From Methylobacterium sp. Leaf108 (GTDB lineage Bacteria; Pseudomonadota; Alphaproteobacteria; Rhizobiales; Beijerinckiaceae), in the NCBI RefSeq assembly GCF_001423265.1, contig NZ_LMND01000034.1, forward strand, positions 1 through 64,000: a DNA stretch of 64,000 bases, in the 5' to 3' direction. The translations under genes and the position numbers were made by a program. The stretch's first letter is position 1. Each line of letters opens with the position of its first letter. The notes under the pieces are model-generated. The model saw only the letters and a program-made list of their open reading frames with translations, was not told the DNA's origin and did no database searches. This document shows, piece after piece, positions 22,086 through 29,598 of the stretch.

Positions 22086-22966
22086 GCGGCATCCCTCCGC
22101 ATCTCACGCGCCAGGCCGCCCTGTCGGTCGCGCGGTCCCTGCTCGACCGGGACGGGATCGATGCGGGACCGGAAGACGCCCGCTTTCTCGTGCTCGACGC
22201 CCTCGGGCTGACGCAGACCGAGCTTCGCCTCGCACCGGACGCCGCCATCGGCGAGGCGGGCGCAGCGCGCCTCGCGCGCGCGATGGAACGGCGCCTGTCC
22301 GGCGAGCCGGTGGCGCGCATCCTGGGCGCCTGGGAGTTCTGGGGACTGCCGTTCCTGCTGTCGCCCGAGACGCTGGTGCCGCGGCCCGATACCGAGACTC
22401 TCGTCGAGACCGCCCTGAGGGGGCTCGCCGATCGCGGGCACGCCTTACGCATCCTCGACCTCGGCACCGGCTCGGGCTGCGTCCTGATCGCGCTGCTGAG
22501 CGAGTGCCGACACGCCTTCGGCATCGGCGTCGACCGCTCCGCGCACGCCCTCGTCACCGCCTCGGCGAACGCGCGGGCCAACGGTGTCGGCGACCGCTGC
22601 GCCTTCGTCGCCGCCTCCTGGTCCGATCCGCTGACCGGCCCCTTCGACGTCATCGTGTCAAACCCGCCGTATATCGCCAGCGCCGTGATTCCGGCCCTGT
22701 CCGCATCGGTCCGGGATCACGATCCGGTGCTCGCTCTCGACGGCGGTGTCGACGGGTTGGACGCCTATCGCAGCATCCTCGACGGCATCGCGGCGGGCGA
22801 TGCGTCCCTGCTCGCGGGCGACGGCGCGCTCCATGTCGAGATCGGTTTCGACCAGGCCCAGGCCGTCGCCGATCTCGGGCGCCGGGCCGGGTTCGAACAT
22901 GTCCACGTCGTTCGCGATCTGGCGGGGCACGAGCGGGTCGTCAGCCTGTCCGGGTTGCGGACGTGA
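22082..22966 (+). CDS. prmC: Release factor glutamine methyltransferase
   Basis: PrmC (HemK) N5-methylates the glutamine of the GGQ motif in release factors. The 294-residue protein has a helical N-terminal substrate-binding domain, the RPDTETLVE motif near residue 101, the SAM site [15 protein letters not shown] and the active-site NPPY at 194-197. The GTG start overlaps the prfA stop by 4 bases, the standard arrangement for this pair. Confidence 0.95.
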   Translation: MSGIPPHLTRQAALSVARSLLDRDGIDAGPEDARFLVLDALGLTQTELRLAPDAAIGEAGAARLARAMERRLSGEPVARILGAWEFWGLPFLLSPETLVPRPDTETLVETALRGLADRGHALRILDLGTGSGCVLIALLSECRHAFGIGVDRSAHALVTASANARANGVGDRCAFVAASWSDPLTGPFDVIVSNPPYIASAVIPALSASVRDHDPVLALDGGVDGLDAYRSILDGIAAGDASLLAGDGALHVEIGFDQAQAVADLGRRAGFEHVHVVRDLAGHERVVSLSGLRT

Positions 22967-23051
22967 AGGGGACGAAGGGAGCACCCGTCACGGCGGAATC
23001 GCCGTCGCCGGGCCGTTTTGGACGACGGGACGGTCGGCGGGGAAAAAATGC

Positions 23052-23080
23052 TTGTTGCCCGAACGGCAAACGGCTAGGGT
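23052..23080 (+). promoter_or_regulatory. Candidate promoter for the DUF4167 leader
   Basis: TTGTTG at 23052-23057 and TAGGGT at 23075-23080 are 17 bases apart, a plausible housekeeping-sigma promoter. The spacer contains a TTGCC/GGCAA inverted repeat (23055-23069) that could bind a regulator. Transcription from here would give a leader of about 310 bases before the DUF4167 start. Confidence 0.4.
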
Positions 23081-23094
23081 CTCGGGGTAGATCG

Positions 23095-23280
23095 TTGGGC
23101 GGGCTGTTAAGCCGGCACGATGTAGAGACTTCTGCGGTGTGGTCCGTAGCAGCCTTGGGCGATCTCCCCGTGATCAGGCAGACGCGCATCATGGATGCGA
23201 CAGGGGCTTGATCCCTTACAACCCGACACGCGAAGGGATCCTGCGAAGGAAACCCGTACGCGAGCCAAGCCCCGGTTGAC
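23095..23280 (+). ncRNA. Candidate structured leader RNA or small RNA upstream of the DUF4167 gene
   Basis: The 437-base prmC-DUF4167 gap has no credible protein gene but several strong hairpins: GGCT/AGCC (23102-23113), CGCATC/GATGCG (23185-23199), and a nested element in which GGGGCTTG (23203-23210) pairs with CAAGCCCC (23266-23273) around ATCCCTT/AAGGGAT (23211-23217 with 23233-23239). The outer and inner stems are perfect, suggesting a three-way junction. I cannot assign it to a known RNA family. It could be a cis-acting leader or an independent small RNA. Confidence 0.4.
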
Positions 23281-23403
23281 GGACAGACCGCAAGCACGGC
23301 GACACATCGGTCGCGGATGGCCTCGGCCATGCGACGGCGGCGACGGGCCTGGGATCGGGATGTCGCTGCGGACCGGAACCGCCCCATCATCAGACGCTTC
23401 GAT

Positions 23404-24684
23404 ATGAGCGAGGGTCAATCGAGACCGATGAGACCAAACCAGAACAGACGGATGCGCGGCCGCAACCGCCCGAAGGGTCCCAACCCGCTCACCCGGTCCT
23501 ATGAATCCAATGGGCCCGACGTCAAAATCCGGGGCACCGCCCAGCACATCGCCGACAAATACGCCCAGCTCGCGCGCGATGCGCAGGCGAGCGGCGACCC
23601 GGTCGCCGCAGAAAACTATTTCCAGCACGGCGAGCATTATTTCCGCATCATCTCCGGCGCCCAGGAGCAGAACCGGCAACAGGCCGGCGGCTATGCCCGT
23701 GGCGCCTACGACGACGACGGCGACGACGGTGACGACGAGGGCCAGAACGGCAGCCCGCAGGGCTATGCCGCCGCCAGCTACGCCGCCAACGGCTATGGCG
23801 ACGATTACGGCGACCAGCCCCAGCCCTACGAGGGCCGGCAGGAGAACCGTCAAGAGAACCGGCAGGAGGCGCGGCCCGACACGCGTCCTGAGAACCGTCA
23901 GGACGCGCCGTCCGACAATCGGCAGAACCGCAACGACCGGCCCGAGCGTCGCGACCGCTTCCAGAACCGCAACGACCGGCCGCAGCGCTTCGACACCCCG
24001 CGCTTCGACAACGGACCGCGGGACGGACAGCGCACCGACGCCCCCCGCCAGGACTACGGCCGGCAGGATCAGCCGCGAGCCGACTACGTCCGTCAGGACC
24101 GGCCGCGCAACGATCAGCCCCGCGACGGCGCCCGCCAGGACCAGCGGTCGGACTACGTCCGCAACGATCGCCCGCGCCACGATCAGCCCCGCCAGGATTA
24201 CGCCCGGCAAGACGGCGGCCGGCAAGATGGCCCCCGGCAGGATGCTCCGAGGCAGGACGTGCCGCGCTTCGATCCCGCACAGCAGGAGCAGCCGCGGCAG
24301 GAGGCCGTTCGCCAGGAACCGGTTCGTCAGGAGCCCGTCCGTCACGAGCCGGTCCGGCAGGAGGTTCCGCGCAGCGACGAGCCTCGGAACGATGCCGTTC
24401 GTCCGGAGACCTCGACACGGAGCCGCCGCCGCCGGGAGGAGCCTGCCAGCCGGCTTCCTCTGGAGGATCAGGCCGCCGCTCTGCCTGCCTTCCTCATGAC
24501 GCCGCCGCGTCCGCCGGCACCGGTGGAAGCCGCTCCCGAGCCGCAGCCGGTGCCCGGACCGGACGGGGACGACGAGGCACCGCGCGCCGCCGCCAAGCCC
24601 CGCCGCCGGCGTCGCCCCCGCTTCGAGGGCGTCGACGGCGCCGAGGCCGGGTCCGGCCCGACCGAGGGCGGCGACACCGAATAA
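23404..24684 (+). CDS. DUF4167 domain protein with long low-complexity arginine/glutamine-rich region
   Basis: The product has 426 residues. The first 100 form the conserved DUF4167 domain found in alphaproteobacteria (RMRGRNRPKGPNPLTRSYES, GTAQHIADKYAQLARDAQASGD, AENYFQHGEHYFRII). The rest is disordered: an acidic DDDGDDGDDEGQ stretch, then dozens of short RQD/RQE-PR repeats, and a basic RRRRRPRFEG near the end. The basic, repetitive composition suggests RNA or DNA binding, but no function is established that I know of. It follows prfA-prmC, a context that hints at a translation-related role. Confidence 0.85.
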   Translation: MSEGQSRPMRPNQNRRMRGRNRPKGPNPLTRSYESNGPDVKIRGTAQHIADKYAQLARDAQASGDPVAAENYFQHGEHYFRIISGAQEQNRQQAGGYARGAYDDDGDDGDDEGQNGSPQGYAAASYAANGYGDDYGDQPQPYEGRQENRQENRQEARPDTRPENRQDAPSDNRQNRNDRPERRDRFQNRNDRPQRFDTPRFDNGPRDGQRTDAPRQDYGRQDQPRADYVRQDRPRNDQPRDGARQDQRSDYVRNDRPRHDQPRQDYARQDGGRQDGPRQDAPRQDVPRFDPAQQEQPRQEAVRQEPVRQEPVRHEPVRQEVPRSDEPRNDAVRPETSTRSRRRREEPASRLPLEDQAAALPAFLMTPPRPPAPVEAAPEPQPVPGPDGDDEAPRAAAKPRRRRRPRFEGVDGAEAGSGPTEGGDTE

Positions 24685-24706
24685 ACGGGCTTTACCCGAT
24701 CACGCA

Positions 24707-24733
24707 CGGCCGCCCCGATCGGGCGGCCGTTTT
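24707..24733 (+). terminator. Rho-independent terminator of the DUF4167 gene
   Basis: A perfect 9-bp stem (CGGCCGCCC at 24707-24715 with GGGCGGCCG at 24721-24729) with a 5-base loop is followed by TTTT. It lies 22 bases after the stop codon. Confidence 0.85.
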
Positions 24734-24791
24734 CGTCTCTCCGTCCTCGCAGATCCAGTTGTCCACCGCATCTTGGCGGTGGCCGAAGGCA

Positions 24792-25559
24792 TTATCCCGT
24801 CCAGTCGCGATAGGCGCGGACGCGGTGGACGAGCCGGGTCTTGCGCGACGCCTCGCCGAACGGCGCCAGCGTCCAGTCCCATCGCCGGTCCGGTTCGGGC
24901 ATGGTGATCCCGAACAACAGGTCCTCGCACGCGACCGCCTGCCCGCCGCGATCCTCCGCGACCTGCTCGACGTCGGTGAGGAGGCATACCCGCGCGGCAA
25001 GGCCTGCGAGTCCGTCGAGATGGGCCCTGACGATGCGGGCACCGAGATCTGGTGGAACCCGGCCCCGTGCCTCGAAGGTGTCGAGGGGCAGGATCGCCAG
25101 TTGCGACAGCACGTTGGCCGAGATCACGAGATCGACGTCGGGGGAGCGACAGAGATCCGGCAGCGCCGGCGCCAGGTCGCTGCGGCGTCCGAGCAGCCAG
25201 TCGATGCTTCCGCTCAGGTCGGCGTCCACCAATCGAACGTGCCGATACCGCCGCGCCCGCCGCCGCGCCGGCCAGGGATGGACGAGATCGACCAGAACGA
25301 CGGACCGGAAGGCCTCGGCCAGGGCCTCGAGGGGAACGTCGTCGAGGAGGCCCGACCCGAGGACCACCGCCGTGTGACGCCGAGGCAGGCCACCGATGCT
25401 CTCGACGACGAAGGCCCGCGACAGGTCGAGGTGGGGCCGCCAGGCGGCGCGGCAGCGACGCGAGCGCGACAGGAGCCAGATGCTGTCGCGCACGTAGCCG
25501 AGGCGGCGGACGTCTCTCGCCGCAGGCGTGATCAGGGAGCCGAGCCAGTCCAGCAGCAT
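24792..25559 (-). CDS. Methyltransferase-like Rossmann protein of unknown function
   Basis: This encodes 255 residues. A methyltransferase-like core can be read: AVVLGSGLLDDVPLEAL in the position of the SAM-binding loop, SVVLVDLVHP (strand 2 with acidic residue), HVRLVDADLSG, and DLVISANVLSQL in the position of motif IV. No catalytic motif is diagnostic, so the activity is an inference from fold-like features. The ATG at 25559 lies 20 bases after the stop of the DUF2336 gene, so the two are probably one operon. I do not recognise a named family. Confidence 0.65.
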   Translation of the reverse strand: MLLDWLGSLITPAARDVRRLGYVRDSIWLLSRSRRCRAAWRPHLDLSRAFVVESIGGLPRRHTAVVLGSGLLDDVPLEALAEAFRSVVLVDLVHPWPARRRARRYRHVRLVDADLSGSIDWLLGRRSDLAPALPDLCRSPDVDLVISANVLSQLAILPLDTFEARGRVPPDLGARIVRAHLDGLAGLAARVCLLTDVEQVAEDRGGQAVACEDLLFGITMPEPDRRWDWTLAPFGEASRKTRLVHRVRAYRDWTG

Positions 25560-25579
25560 GTCGGGCGCGCCGCGGCGCC

Positions 25580-26533
25580 TCAGCGCGGCGTTCGGGGGGC
25601 CGCGCCGTGGGCGCCGACGGTCACCACCCGCATGGCGGTCGCCACCGGCATCGCCTGGAAGGCCGCGAAGGCGCCGCGCAGGTCCTCCGGCGACGGAGGC
25701 GGCCCGGGTTTCGACAGGAGGAACAGCTTGAAGATCCCCCAGCCGAAGCCGACCGAGCGGACGAGGTAGAGCAGCGGCTCGTAGGCCGTGGCCTCGTAGG
25801 CTTGCCTCACCCGATCGACCGACGTTCCCGAAAATCCGGCCAGGGCGTCGAGGCACTCGGTGATGCGGTCTTCCGCGAACCAGGCGGCGATCCGCTTTTC
25901 GTCTTCGTCGCAAACGGCAGCGGGGTTCGATCGAACGGGAGCGGGTGGCTTGCGCAGGGCCGGCCAGCACGCTTTCGGGACATCGCTGCGCCGACCGATC
26001 GTATCGCGCAGGATGTCGTCCGTCCGCGATCGCGCGACGAGCGTCTCGAACCCCTTGCCGGATAGGCGGGCCCCCTGGTTGGCCGCCACCGCGTGGACGA
26101 CGGAGCGGTCGCCGCGGGTGACGAGGACGTCACTGACGCGTTCGCTCAGGCTCTTGCGCTTGGCCAGGGCATGCAGGTGATCCTGGCCGCGTTCGGCGGC
26201 CAGGATCACGAGATCGTCCTCGTCGAGTCGGGTCGAACGCGACAGGATCGGCGCGGCGACGCTGACCTCGGCATCGTAGGCGAGGTCGCGTACCACGGAC
26301 CGCGGCGCGTTCGGAATGTCGGCCAGCCGATCCGACAGCGAAGCGCGAGCCTGCGGCCCCACCGTTCCGATCAGGCGGTGGAGAACCACGTCGAAGGCCT
26401 CGACCTGGTCGTCGTCGATGCGGTCGGCGACGCCCACGAAGAGATCGGTCACGCGATCGAGCATGCTCTGGCGCGCCGCCCCGTCACCGCCGGCGACGGC
26501 CTGTTCGACATCCACGAGGAGCGGATGATTCAT
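25580..26533 (-). CDS. DUF2336 domain protein
   Basis: The 317-residue, mostly helical protein begins MNHPLLVDVEQAVAGG and carries repeated helical units around SRSTRLDEDDLVILAAERGQDHLHALAKRKSLSERVSDVLVTRGD and VVHAVAANQGARLSGKGFETLV. This is the DUF2336 signature known from alphaproteobacteria (HEAT-like repeats, function unproven). The C-terminal 100 residues (FGWGIFKLFLLSKPG) are less typical. It is the first gene of a two-gene unit with the methyltransferase-like protein. Confidence 0.8.
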   Translation of the reverse strand: MNHPLLVDVEQAVAGGDGAARQSMLDRVTDLFVGVADRIDDDQVEAFDVVLHRLIGTVGPQARASLSDRLADIPNAPRSVVRDLAYDAEVSVAAPILSRSTRLDEDDLVILAAERGQDHLHALAKRKSLSERVSDVLVTRGDRSVVHAVAANQGARLSGKGFETLVARSRTDDILRDTIGRRSDVPKACWPALRKPPAPVRSNPAAVCDEDEKRIAAWFAEDRITECLDALAGFSGTSVDRVRQAYEATAYEPLLYLVRSVGFGWGIFKLFLLSKPGPPPSPEDLRGAFAAFQAMPVATAMRVVTVGAHGAAPRTPR

Positions 26534-26753
26534 GTCCCCTCAGCACCCACCATCGGACCAGCCGCGATCTTGCGGGAAGGAGGTTTAAAAGACCGTCACG
26601 CACATCGATGCGCCAGGGCACGTATTGTCGCCGGCTCTCCATTCGCTCCGGGCCAATCCCGTCGTGGGCAGTGCAACATGGTATTGGGAACCAAAGCCGG
26701 CCCGCACGACTTGCGCCACCGAGCGATCGGTCGCTCGAAAGTCCGGAGTTCCC

Positions 26754-26918
26754 GTGTCCACCATCATCCGCATCCTCCTCGCCATTTTCCTGCCGCCCGT
26801 CGCCGTGCTGATCACCACCGGCATCGGCCTGCAGTTCTTCCTCAACATCGTGCTGACGATCCTCGGCATCGTCCCGGGGATGGTCCACGCCCTGTGGATC
26901 ATCATGCGCAAGGATTGA
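26754..26918 (+). CDS. Pmp3/YqaE family small membrane protein
   Basis: This 54-residue protein is almost entirely two membrane helices: STIIRILLAIFLPPVAVLI and QFFLNIVLTILGIVPGMVHALWII. The FLPPVAV motif and C-terminal HALWIIMRKD match the Pmp3 family, small plasma membrane proteins often induced by salt or cold stress. The GTG start at 26754 follows a GGAG ribosome site and gives the usual family length; the open frame extends upstream but without similarity. Confidence 0.9.
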   Translation: MSTIIRILLAIFLPPVAVLITTGIGLQFFLNIVLTILGIVPGMVHALWIIMRKD

Positions 26919-26925
26919 TGGCCAG

Positions 26926-26971
26926 GGGCTCCTGTAGCAGTCGGGAGCCCACTCGCGGCTCGGCCGAGCCG
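26926..26971. terminator. Two hairpins between convergent genes
   Basis: GGGCTCC (26926-26932) pairs with GGAGCCC (26944-26950), and CGGCTCGGCCGAGCCG (26956-26971) is a perfect 16-base palindrome. They separate the Pmp3 gene from the converging aldo/keto reductase and may stop transcription from either side, though no T-run follows. Confidence 0.4.
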
Positions 26972-27000
26972 GCGGTGAAAACGGCGGATCGTCGAGCCGG

Positions 27001-28113
27001 TCAGGACGGCCGAGCCCGCACGGAGTCGCCGCCGAAGACGACCTGACGGCGCATGGCCGGCATGAACAGGGTGTCGAGCATGCGCGGTCGCCCCGCGCTC
27101 ACCGATTCCAGCGCCTCGCAGTGTTCCGGAGCGAGGACGAGGTCCAGGGCGGCGATGTTGTCGGCCATCTGCTCGACGCGGCCGATGCCCATGAGGGTCG
27201 AGGTCACACCCGGCCGCCCCATCACCCAGGCGAGGGCGACACGGGCGGCCGACGTGCCGATTTCGTCGGCGATGCGGCGCACGACCTCGACGATGGCCCA
27301 GTTGCGATCGGTGAACAGGCTGTCGCCGAACGGGTTCGCGCCGTCGAGACGCTTGTCGCCGTCATCGCGACCTTGGCCGGACGTCGCCGCGTCCCGCGGC
27401 AGTCCGGCCGCCCTCGGAGGCGATGCCTCGACGACGGCGCGGTCGTACTTGCCGGCGAGCAGGCCGTAGGCGAGCGGGCTCCAGGGCATGATCCCCATTC
27501 CGAACTCCGAGGCCATCGGCACATGCTCGGCTTCGATATCGCGGTTCACCAGGGCGTAGAAACCCTGCAGCGCGATCGGACCGGGCACGCCCCGCACGGC
27601 CGCCAGGGTCGCGAGTTTGGCCGCGAACCACGCCGGGGTGTTCGAGAGGCCCCAGTGGCGGATCCGTCCGGACCGGACGAAGCCGGTCATGGTCTCCAGC
27701 ACGTCTTCGGCCGGCGTGACCGAATCCCACACATGCAGCCAGAACAGATCGATATGGTCGGTCTTCAGGCGGGATAGGGACCCGTCGAGCGCCGCGTGGA
27801 GGTGCTTGGCGCCGCTGCCGCCCGCGAGTCGGCCCTTGCCGGTGGCGAAGCCCGCCTTCGTCGACAGGACGATGCGGTCGCGCAATCCCCGTTCGGCGAC
27901 GAAGCGCCCGATCATCTCCTCGCTGCGACCGTCCGCATAGACGTCCGCCGTATCGACGACGTTGCCGCCCGCCTCGACGTAGGCGTCGAAGATCGCTCGC
28001 GATTCGATCTCGCCCGACCCCCAGCGGGCGGTTCCGAACGTCATGGTCCCGAGGGCCATCGGGCTCACGACGAGGCCCGACCGGCCGAGGGTGCGATAAT
28101 CGTCCAACGGCAT
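27001..28113 (-). CDS. Aldo/keto reductase
   Basis: This 370-residue NADPH-dependent oxidoreductase has the (beta/alpha)8 fold. Visible family features are YRTLGRSGLVVSPMALGTMTFG at the N-terminus, the catalytic Asp and Tyr in VVDTADVYADGRSEEMIG, the lysine in VLSTKAGF, HIDLFWLHVWD, and the cofactor region VMGRPGVTSTLMGIGRVEQMADN. A 25-residue polar insertion (SPPRAAGLPRDAATSGQG) lies after GLLAGKYDRA. It belongs to the YajO/Tas-like branch; the natural substrate is unknown. It is divergent from a TetR-family gene across 77 bases that contain palindromes, so it is a likely target of that repressor. Confidence 0.9.
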   Translation of the reverse strand: MPLDDYRTLGRSGLVVSPMALGTMTFGTARWGSGEIESRAIFDAYVEAGGNVVDTADVYADGRSEEMIGRFVAERGLRDRIVLSTKAGFATGKGRLAGGSGAKHLHAALDGSLSRLKTDHIDLFWLHVWDSVTPAEDVLETMTGFVRSGRIRHWGLSNTPAWFAAKLATLAAVRGVPGPIALQGFYALVNRDIEAEHVPMASEFGMGIMPWSPLAYGLLAGKYDRAVVEASPPRAAGLPRDAATSGQGRDDGDKRLDGANPFGDSLFTDRNWAIVEVVRRIADEIGTSAARVALAWVMGRPGVTSTLMGIGRVEQMADNIAALDLVLAPEHCEALESVSAGRPRMLDTLFMPAMRRQVVFGGDSVRARPS

Positions 28114-28125
28114 TGAGGTGTTTCC

Positions 28126-28137
28126 TATCGATCGATA
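28126..28137. promoter_or_regulatory. Perfect palindrome, probable TetR operator
   Basis: TATCGATCGATA is a 12-base perfect palindrome lying 13 bases from the aldo/keto reductase start codon and about 53 bases from the TetR start. A second pair of inverted 8-mers, GAAACCCT (28139-28146) and AGGGTTTC (28171-28178), brackets the TetR promoter area. One or both are probably the repressor binding sites. Confidence 0.5.
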
Positions 28138-28190
28138 CGAAACCCTAGCACTCCTTGCCTCGCCGCGTCCAGGGTTTCATATTGAACGCT

Positions 28191-28811
28191 ATGGAATTTG
28201 ATGAAGACACTCCGCGTCGGAAGGCCGGTCGGCCGTTGTCGTTTAATCGCGATGCGGCCCTGCACCAGGCGATGCTGCTGTTCTGGCGGCATGGCTACGA
28301 GGCGACGTCCCTCAGCGAGCTGACCGCCGCCATGGGCGTGAGGCCACCCAGCATCTACGCCGCCTTCGGCGACAAGAAGGGTTTGTTCCTCGCCGCGGTC
28401 GATCGCTACCTGTCGGGCCCCGTCACGCCCGAGACGATCATCGCAGGCGCTTGCTCCGCGCATGCAGCCGCACTCGCCTTGCTCGACGCCTCGGTGATCG
28501 GCTTCACGGGAACGCAGACGCCGCCCGGCTGCCTGCTCGCCAGCGCCACGATCAGTTGCTCGGCAGAGGCTGCCGACGTTCAGCGAGCGCTCACGGCGAT
28601 CCGCCAGCGCATCGAGGCCCAACTGAGGGAGCGCATCCTGCACGGGATGGACGCGGGCGAGATGCCGCCGGAAACGGACGCGGACGCCCTGGCGGGGCAT
28701 GTGATGGCCGTCATCCAGGGGTTGTCGACCCTCGCGCGCGACGGCGCGGCGCGCGACAAGCTCCAGCGTATCGCCGCTTCCGCGATGCGGGCGTGGCCCG
28801 AGCCGGCCTGA
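28191..28811 (+). CDS. TetR/AcrR family transcriptional regulator
   Basis: The product has 206 residues. The N-terminal helix-turn-helix domain reads AALHQAMLLFWRHGYEATSLSELTAAMGVRPPSIYAAFGDKKGLFLAAVDRYL, close to the consensus of the family, and the C-terminal half (TPPGCLLASATISCSAEAADVQ) resembles the ligand domain of the YafC/AefR-like branch, in which a PGC(L/F)L motif is typical. Start at ATG 28191. It probably represses itself and the divergent aldo/keto reductase; the inducer may be an aldehyde or electrophile, which is only inference. Confidence 0.9.
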   Translation: MEFDEDTPRRKAGRPLSFNRDAALHQAMLLFWRHGYEATSLSELTAAMGVRPPSIYAAFGDKKGLFLAAVDRYLSGPVTPETIIAGACSAHAAALALLDASVIGFTGTQTPPGCLLASATISCSAEAADVQRALTAIRQRIEAQLRERILHGMDAGEMPPETDADALAGHVMAVIQGLSTLARDGAARDKLQRIAASAMRAWPEPA

Positions 28812-28822
28812 GCGGCCATCCT

Positions 28823-29596
28823 TCAGGTGGTGGTAGCCAGCGCGGCCAGTGCGGCAGGCAAGGCGCCCATGAGGCGGAACGCCTCGCGTGCATTTTCCTC
28901 GGCCAATCTCTTCACGAGGCCGGCGCGTCCTCCGAACTGAAACCCGAGCTGGCTGACATAGGCGGAACAGGCGCTCTCCTTGGCCGCCTCGGCCTCGGGC
29001 GCAAAGCCGATCGTCACCGATTCCAGCCGTGAGACGCTCTCGGCGAACGGCTCCTTCGGCGTCTCATGACGCACGGTATAGGGAAAGTCGCGCCACCACA
29101 GGATCGGTGTGCCGGCTCCGCGCTGCGAGACGTTCGCCTGCAGGGCAAGGATCACCTGGAGATGGTCGACATGCCCGCCGATGCCCTGTGGCGCCAGGAT
29201 GAGGTCGGCAGCCGTCTCGGCGATCAGGTCCCCCAAGGCCGGGCGCAGGTCGTCGACGATGGCATCGTCGGCCCGCAGGCCGGCGAAGAGCTGCGGCGCA
29301 CTGCCGTAACCGCGGTGCGGCGCCTCGCGAAAGCCGAGGTGGAGCGGGCGCGCGACACCGAGGGCCGTGGCTGCCGCTGCGTCCTCGGCTCGCCTGAGCG
29401 CCATGTAGTCGACGTCGGGTCCGAGGCCCTTGTCGGTCTGGCAGGCCAGGGCGAACCCCTTCGGATCGGCCACCGAGCCGGTGAAGACCGTCGCCATCAC
29501 GACCGTCCAGCCCGACGCCGCGAGGGTCGCGAGCGTGCCGCCGCAGGAGAAGGCGGCATCGTCGAGATGCGGGGACAGGGCGAGCGCGGTCGGCAT
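28823..29596 (-). CDS. PIG-L family (MshB/LmbE-like) deacetylase
   Basis: This 257-residue enzyme belongs to the zinc-dependent N-acetylglucosaminyl deacetylase family. The first metal motif is SPHLDDAAFSCGG (His 10, Asp 13) and the second is GHVDHLQV (His 145), as in MshB and BshB, which remove acetate from GlcNAc-inositol or GlcNAc-malate. It is the last gene of an eight-gene operon and follows a GT4 glycosyltransferase by 2 bases, repeating the MshA-MshB pairing of mycothiol synthesis. The likely substrate is therefore the glycoside made by its neighbour; this is an inference. Confidence 0.88.
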   Translation of the reverse strand: MPTALALSPHLDDAAFSCGGTLATLAASGWTVVMATVFTGSVADPKGFALACQTDKGLGPDVDYMALRRAEDAAAATALGVARPLHLGFREAPHRGYGSAPQLFAGLRADDAIVDDLRPALGDLIAETAADLILAPQGIGGHVDHLQVILALQANVSQRGAGTPILWWRDFPYTVRHETPKEPFAESVSRLESVTIGFAPEAEAAKESACSAYVSQLGFQFGGRAGLVKRLAEENAREAFRLMGALPAALAALATTT

Positions 29597-29598
29597 CG

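Noticed and set aside
23101-23160. GGTCCGTAGCAGCC resembling part of the SRP RNA core
   Set aside because: The conserved GGAAGGAA-type loop is missing and the flanks do not fold into the SRP helix, so I do not call an SRP RNA.
23107-24345. 412-codon minus-strand frame made of Val/Leu/Ala repeats, looking like a membrane protein
   Set aside because: It is the reverse of the repetitive RQD/RQE coding region of DUF4167; the apparent hydrophobic repeats come from complementing Arg/Gln/Asp codons.
26688-26725. EcfG promoter for the Pmp3 gene (GGAAC at about 26688)
   Set aside because: No CGTT lies at the required 16-17 base spacing, so the match is not good enough.
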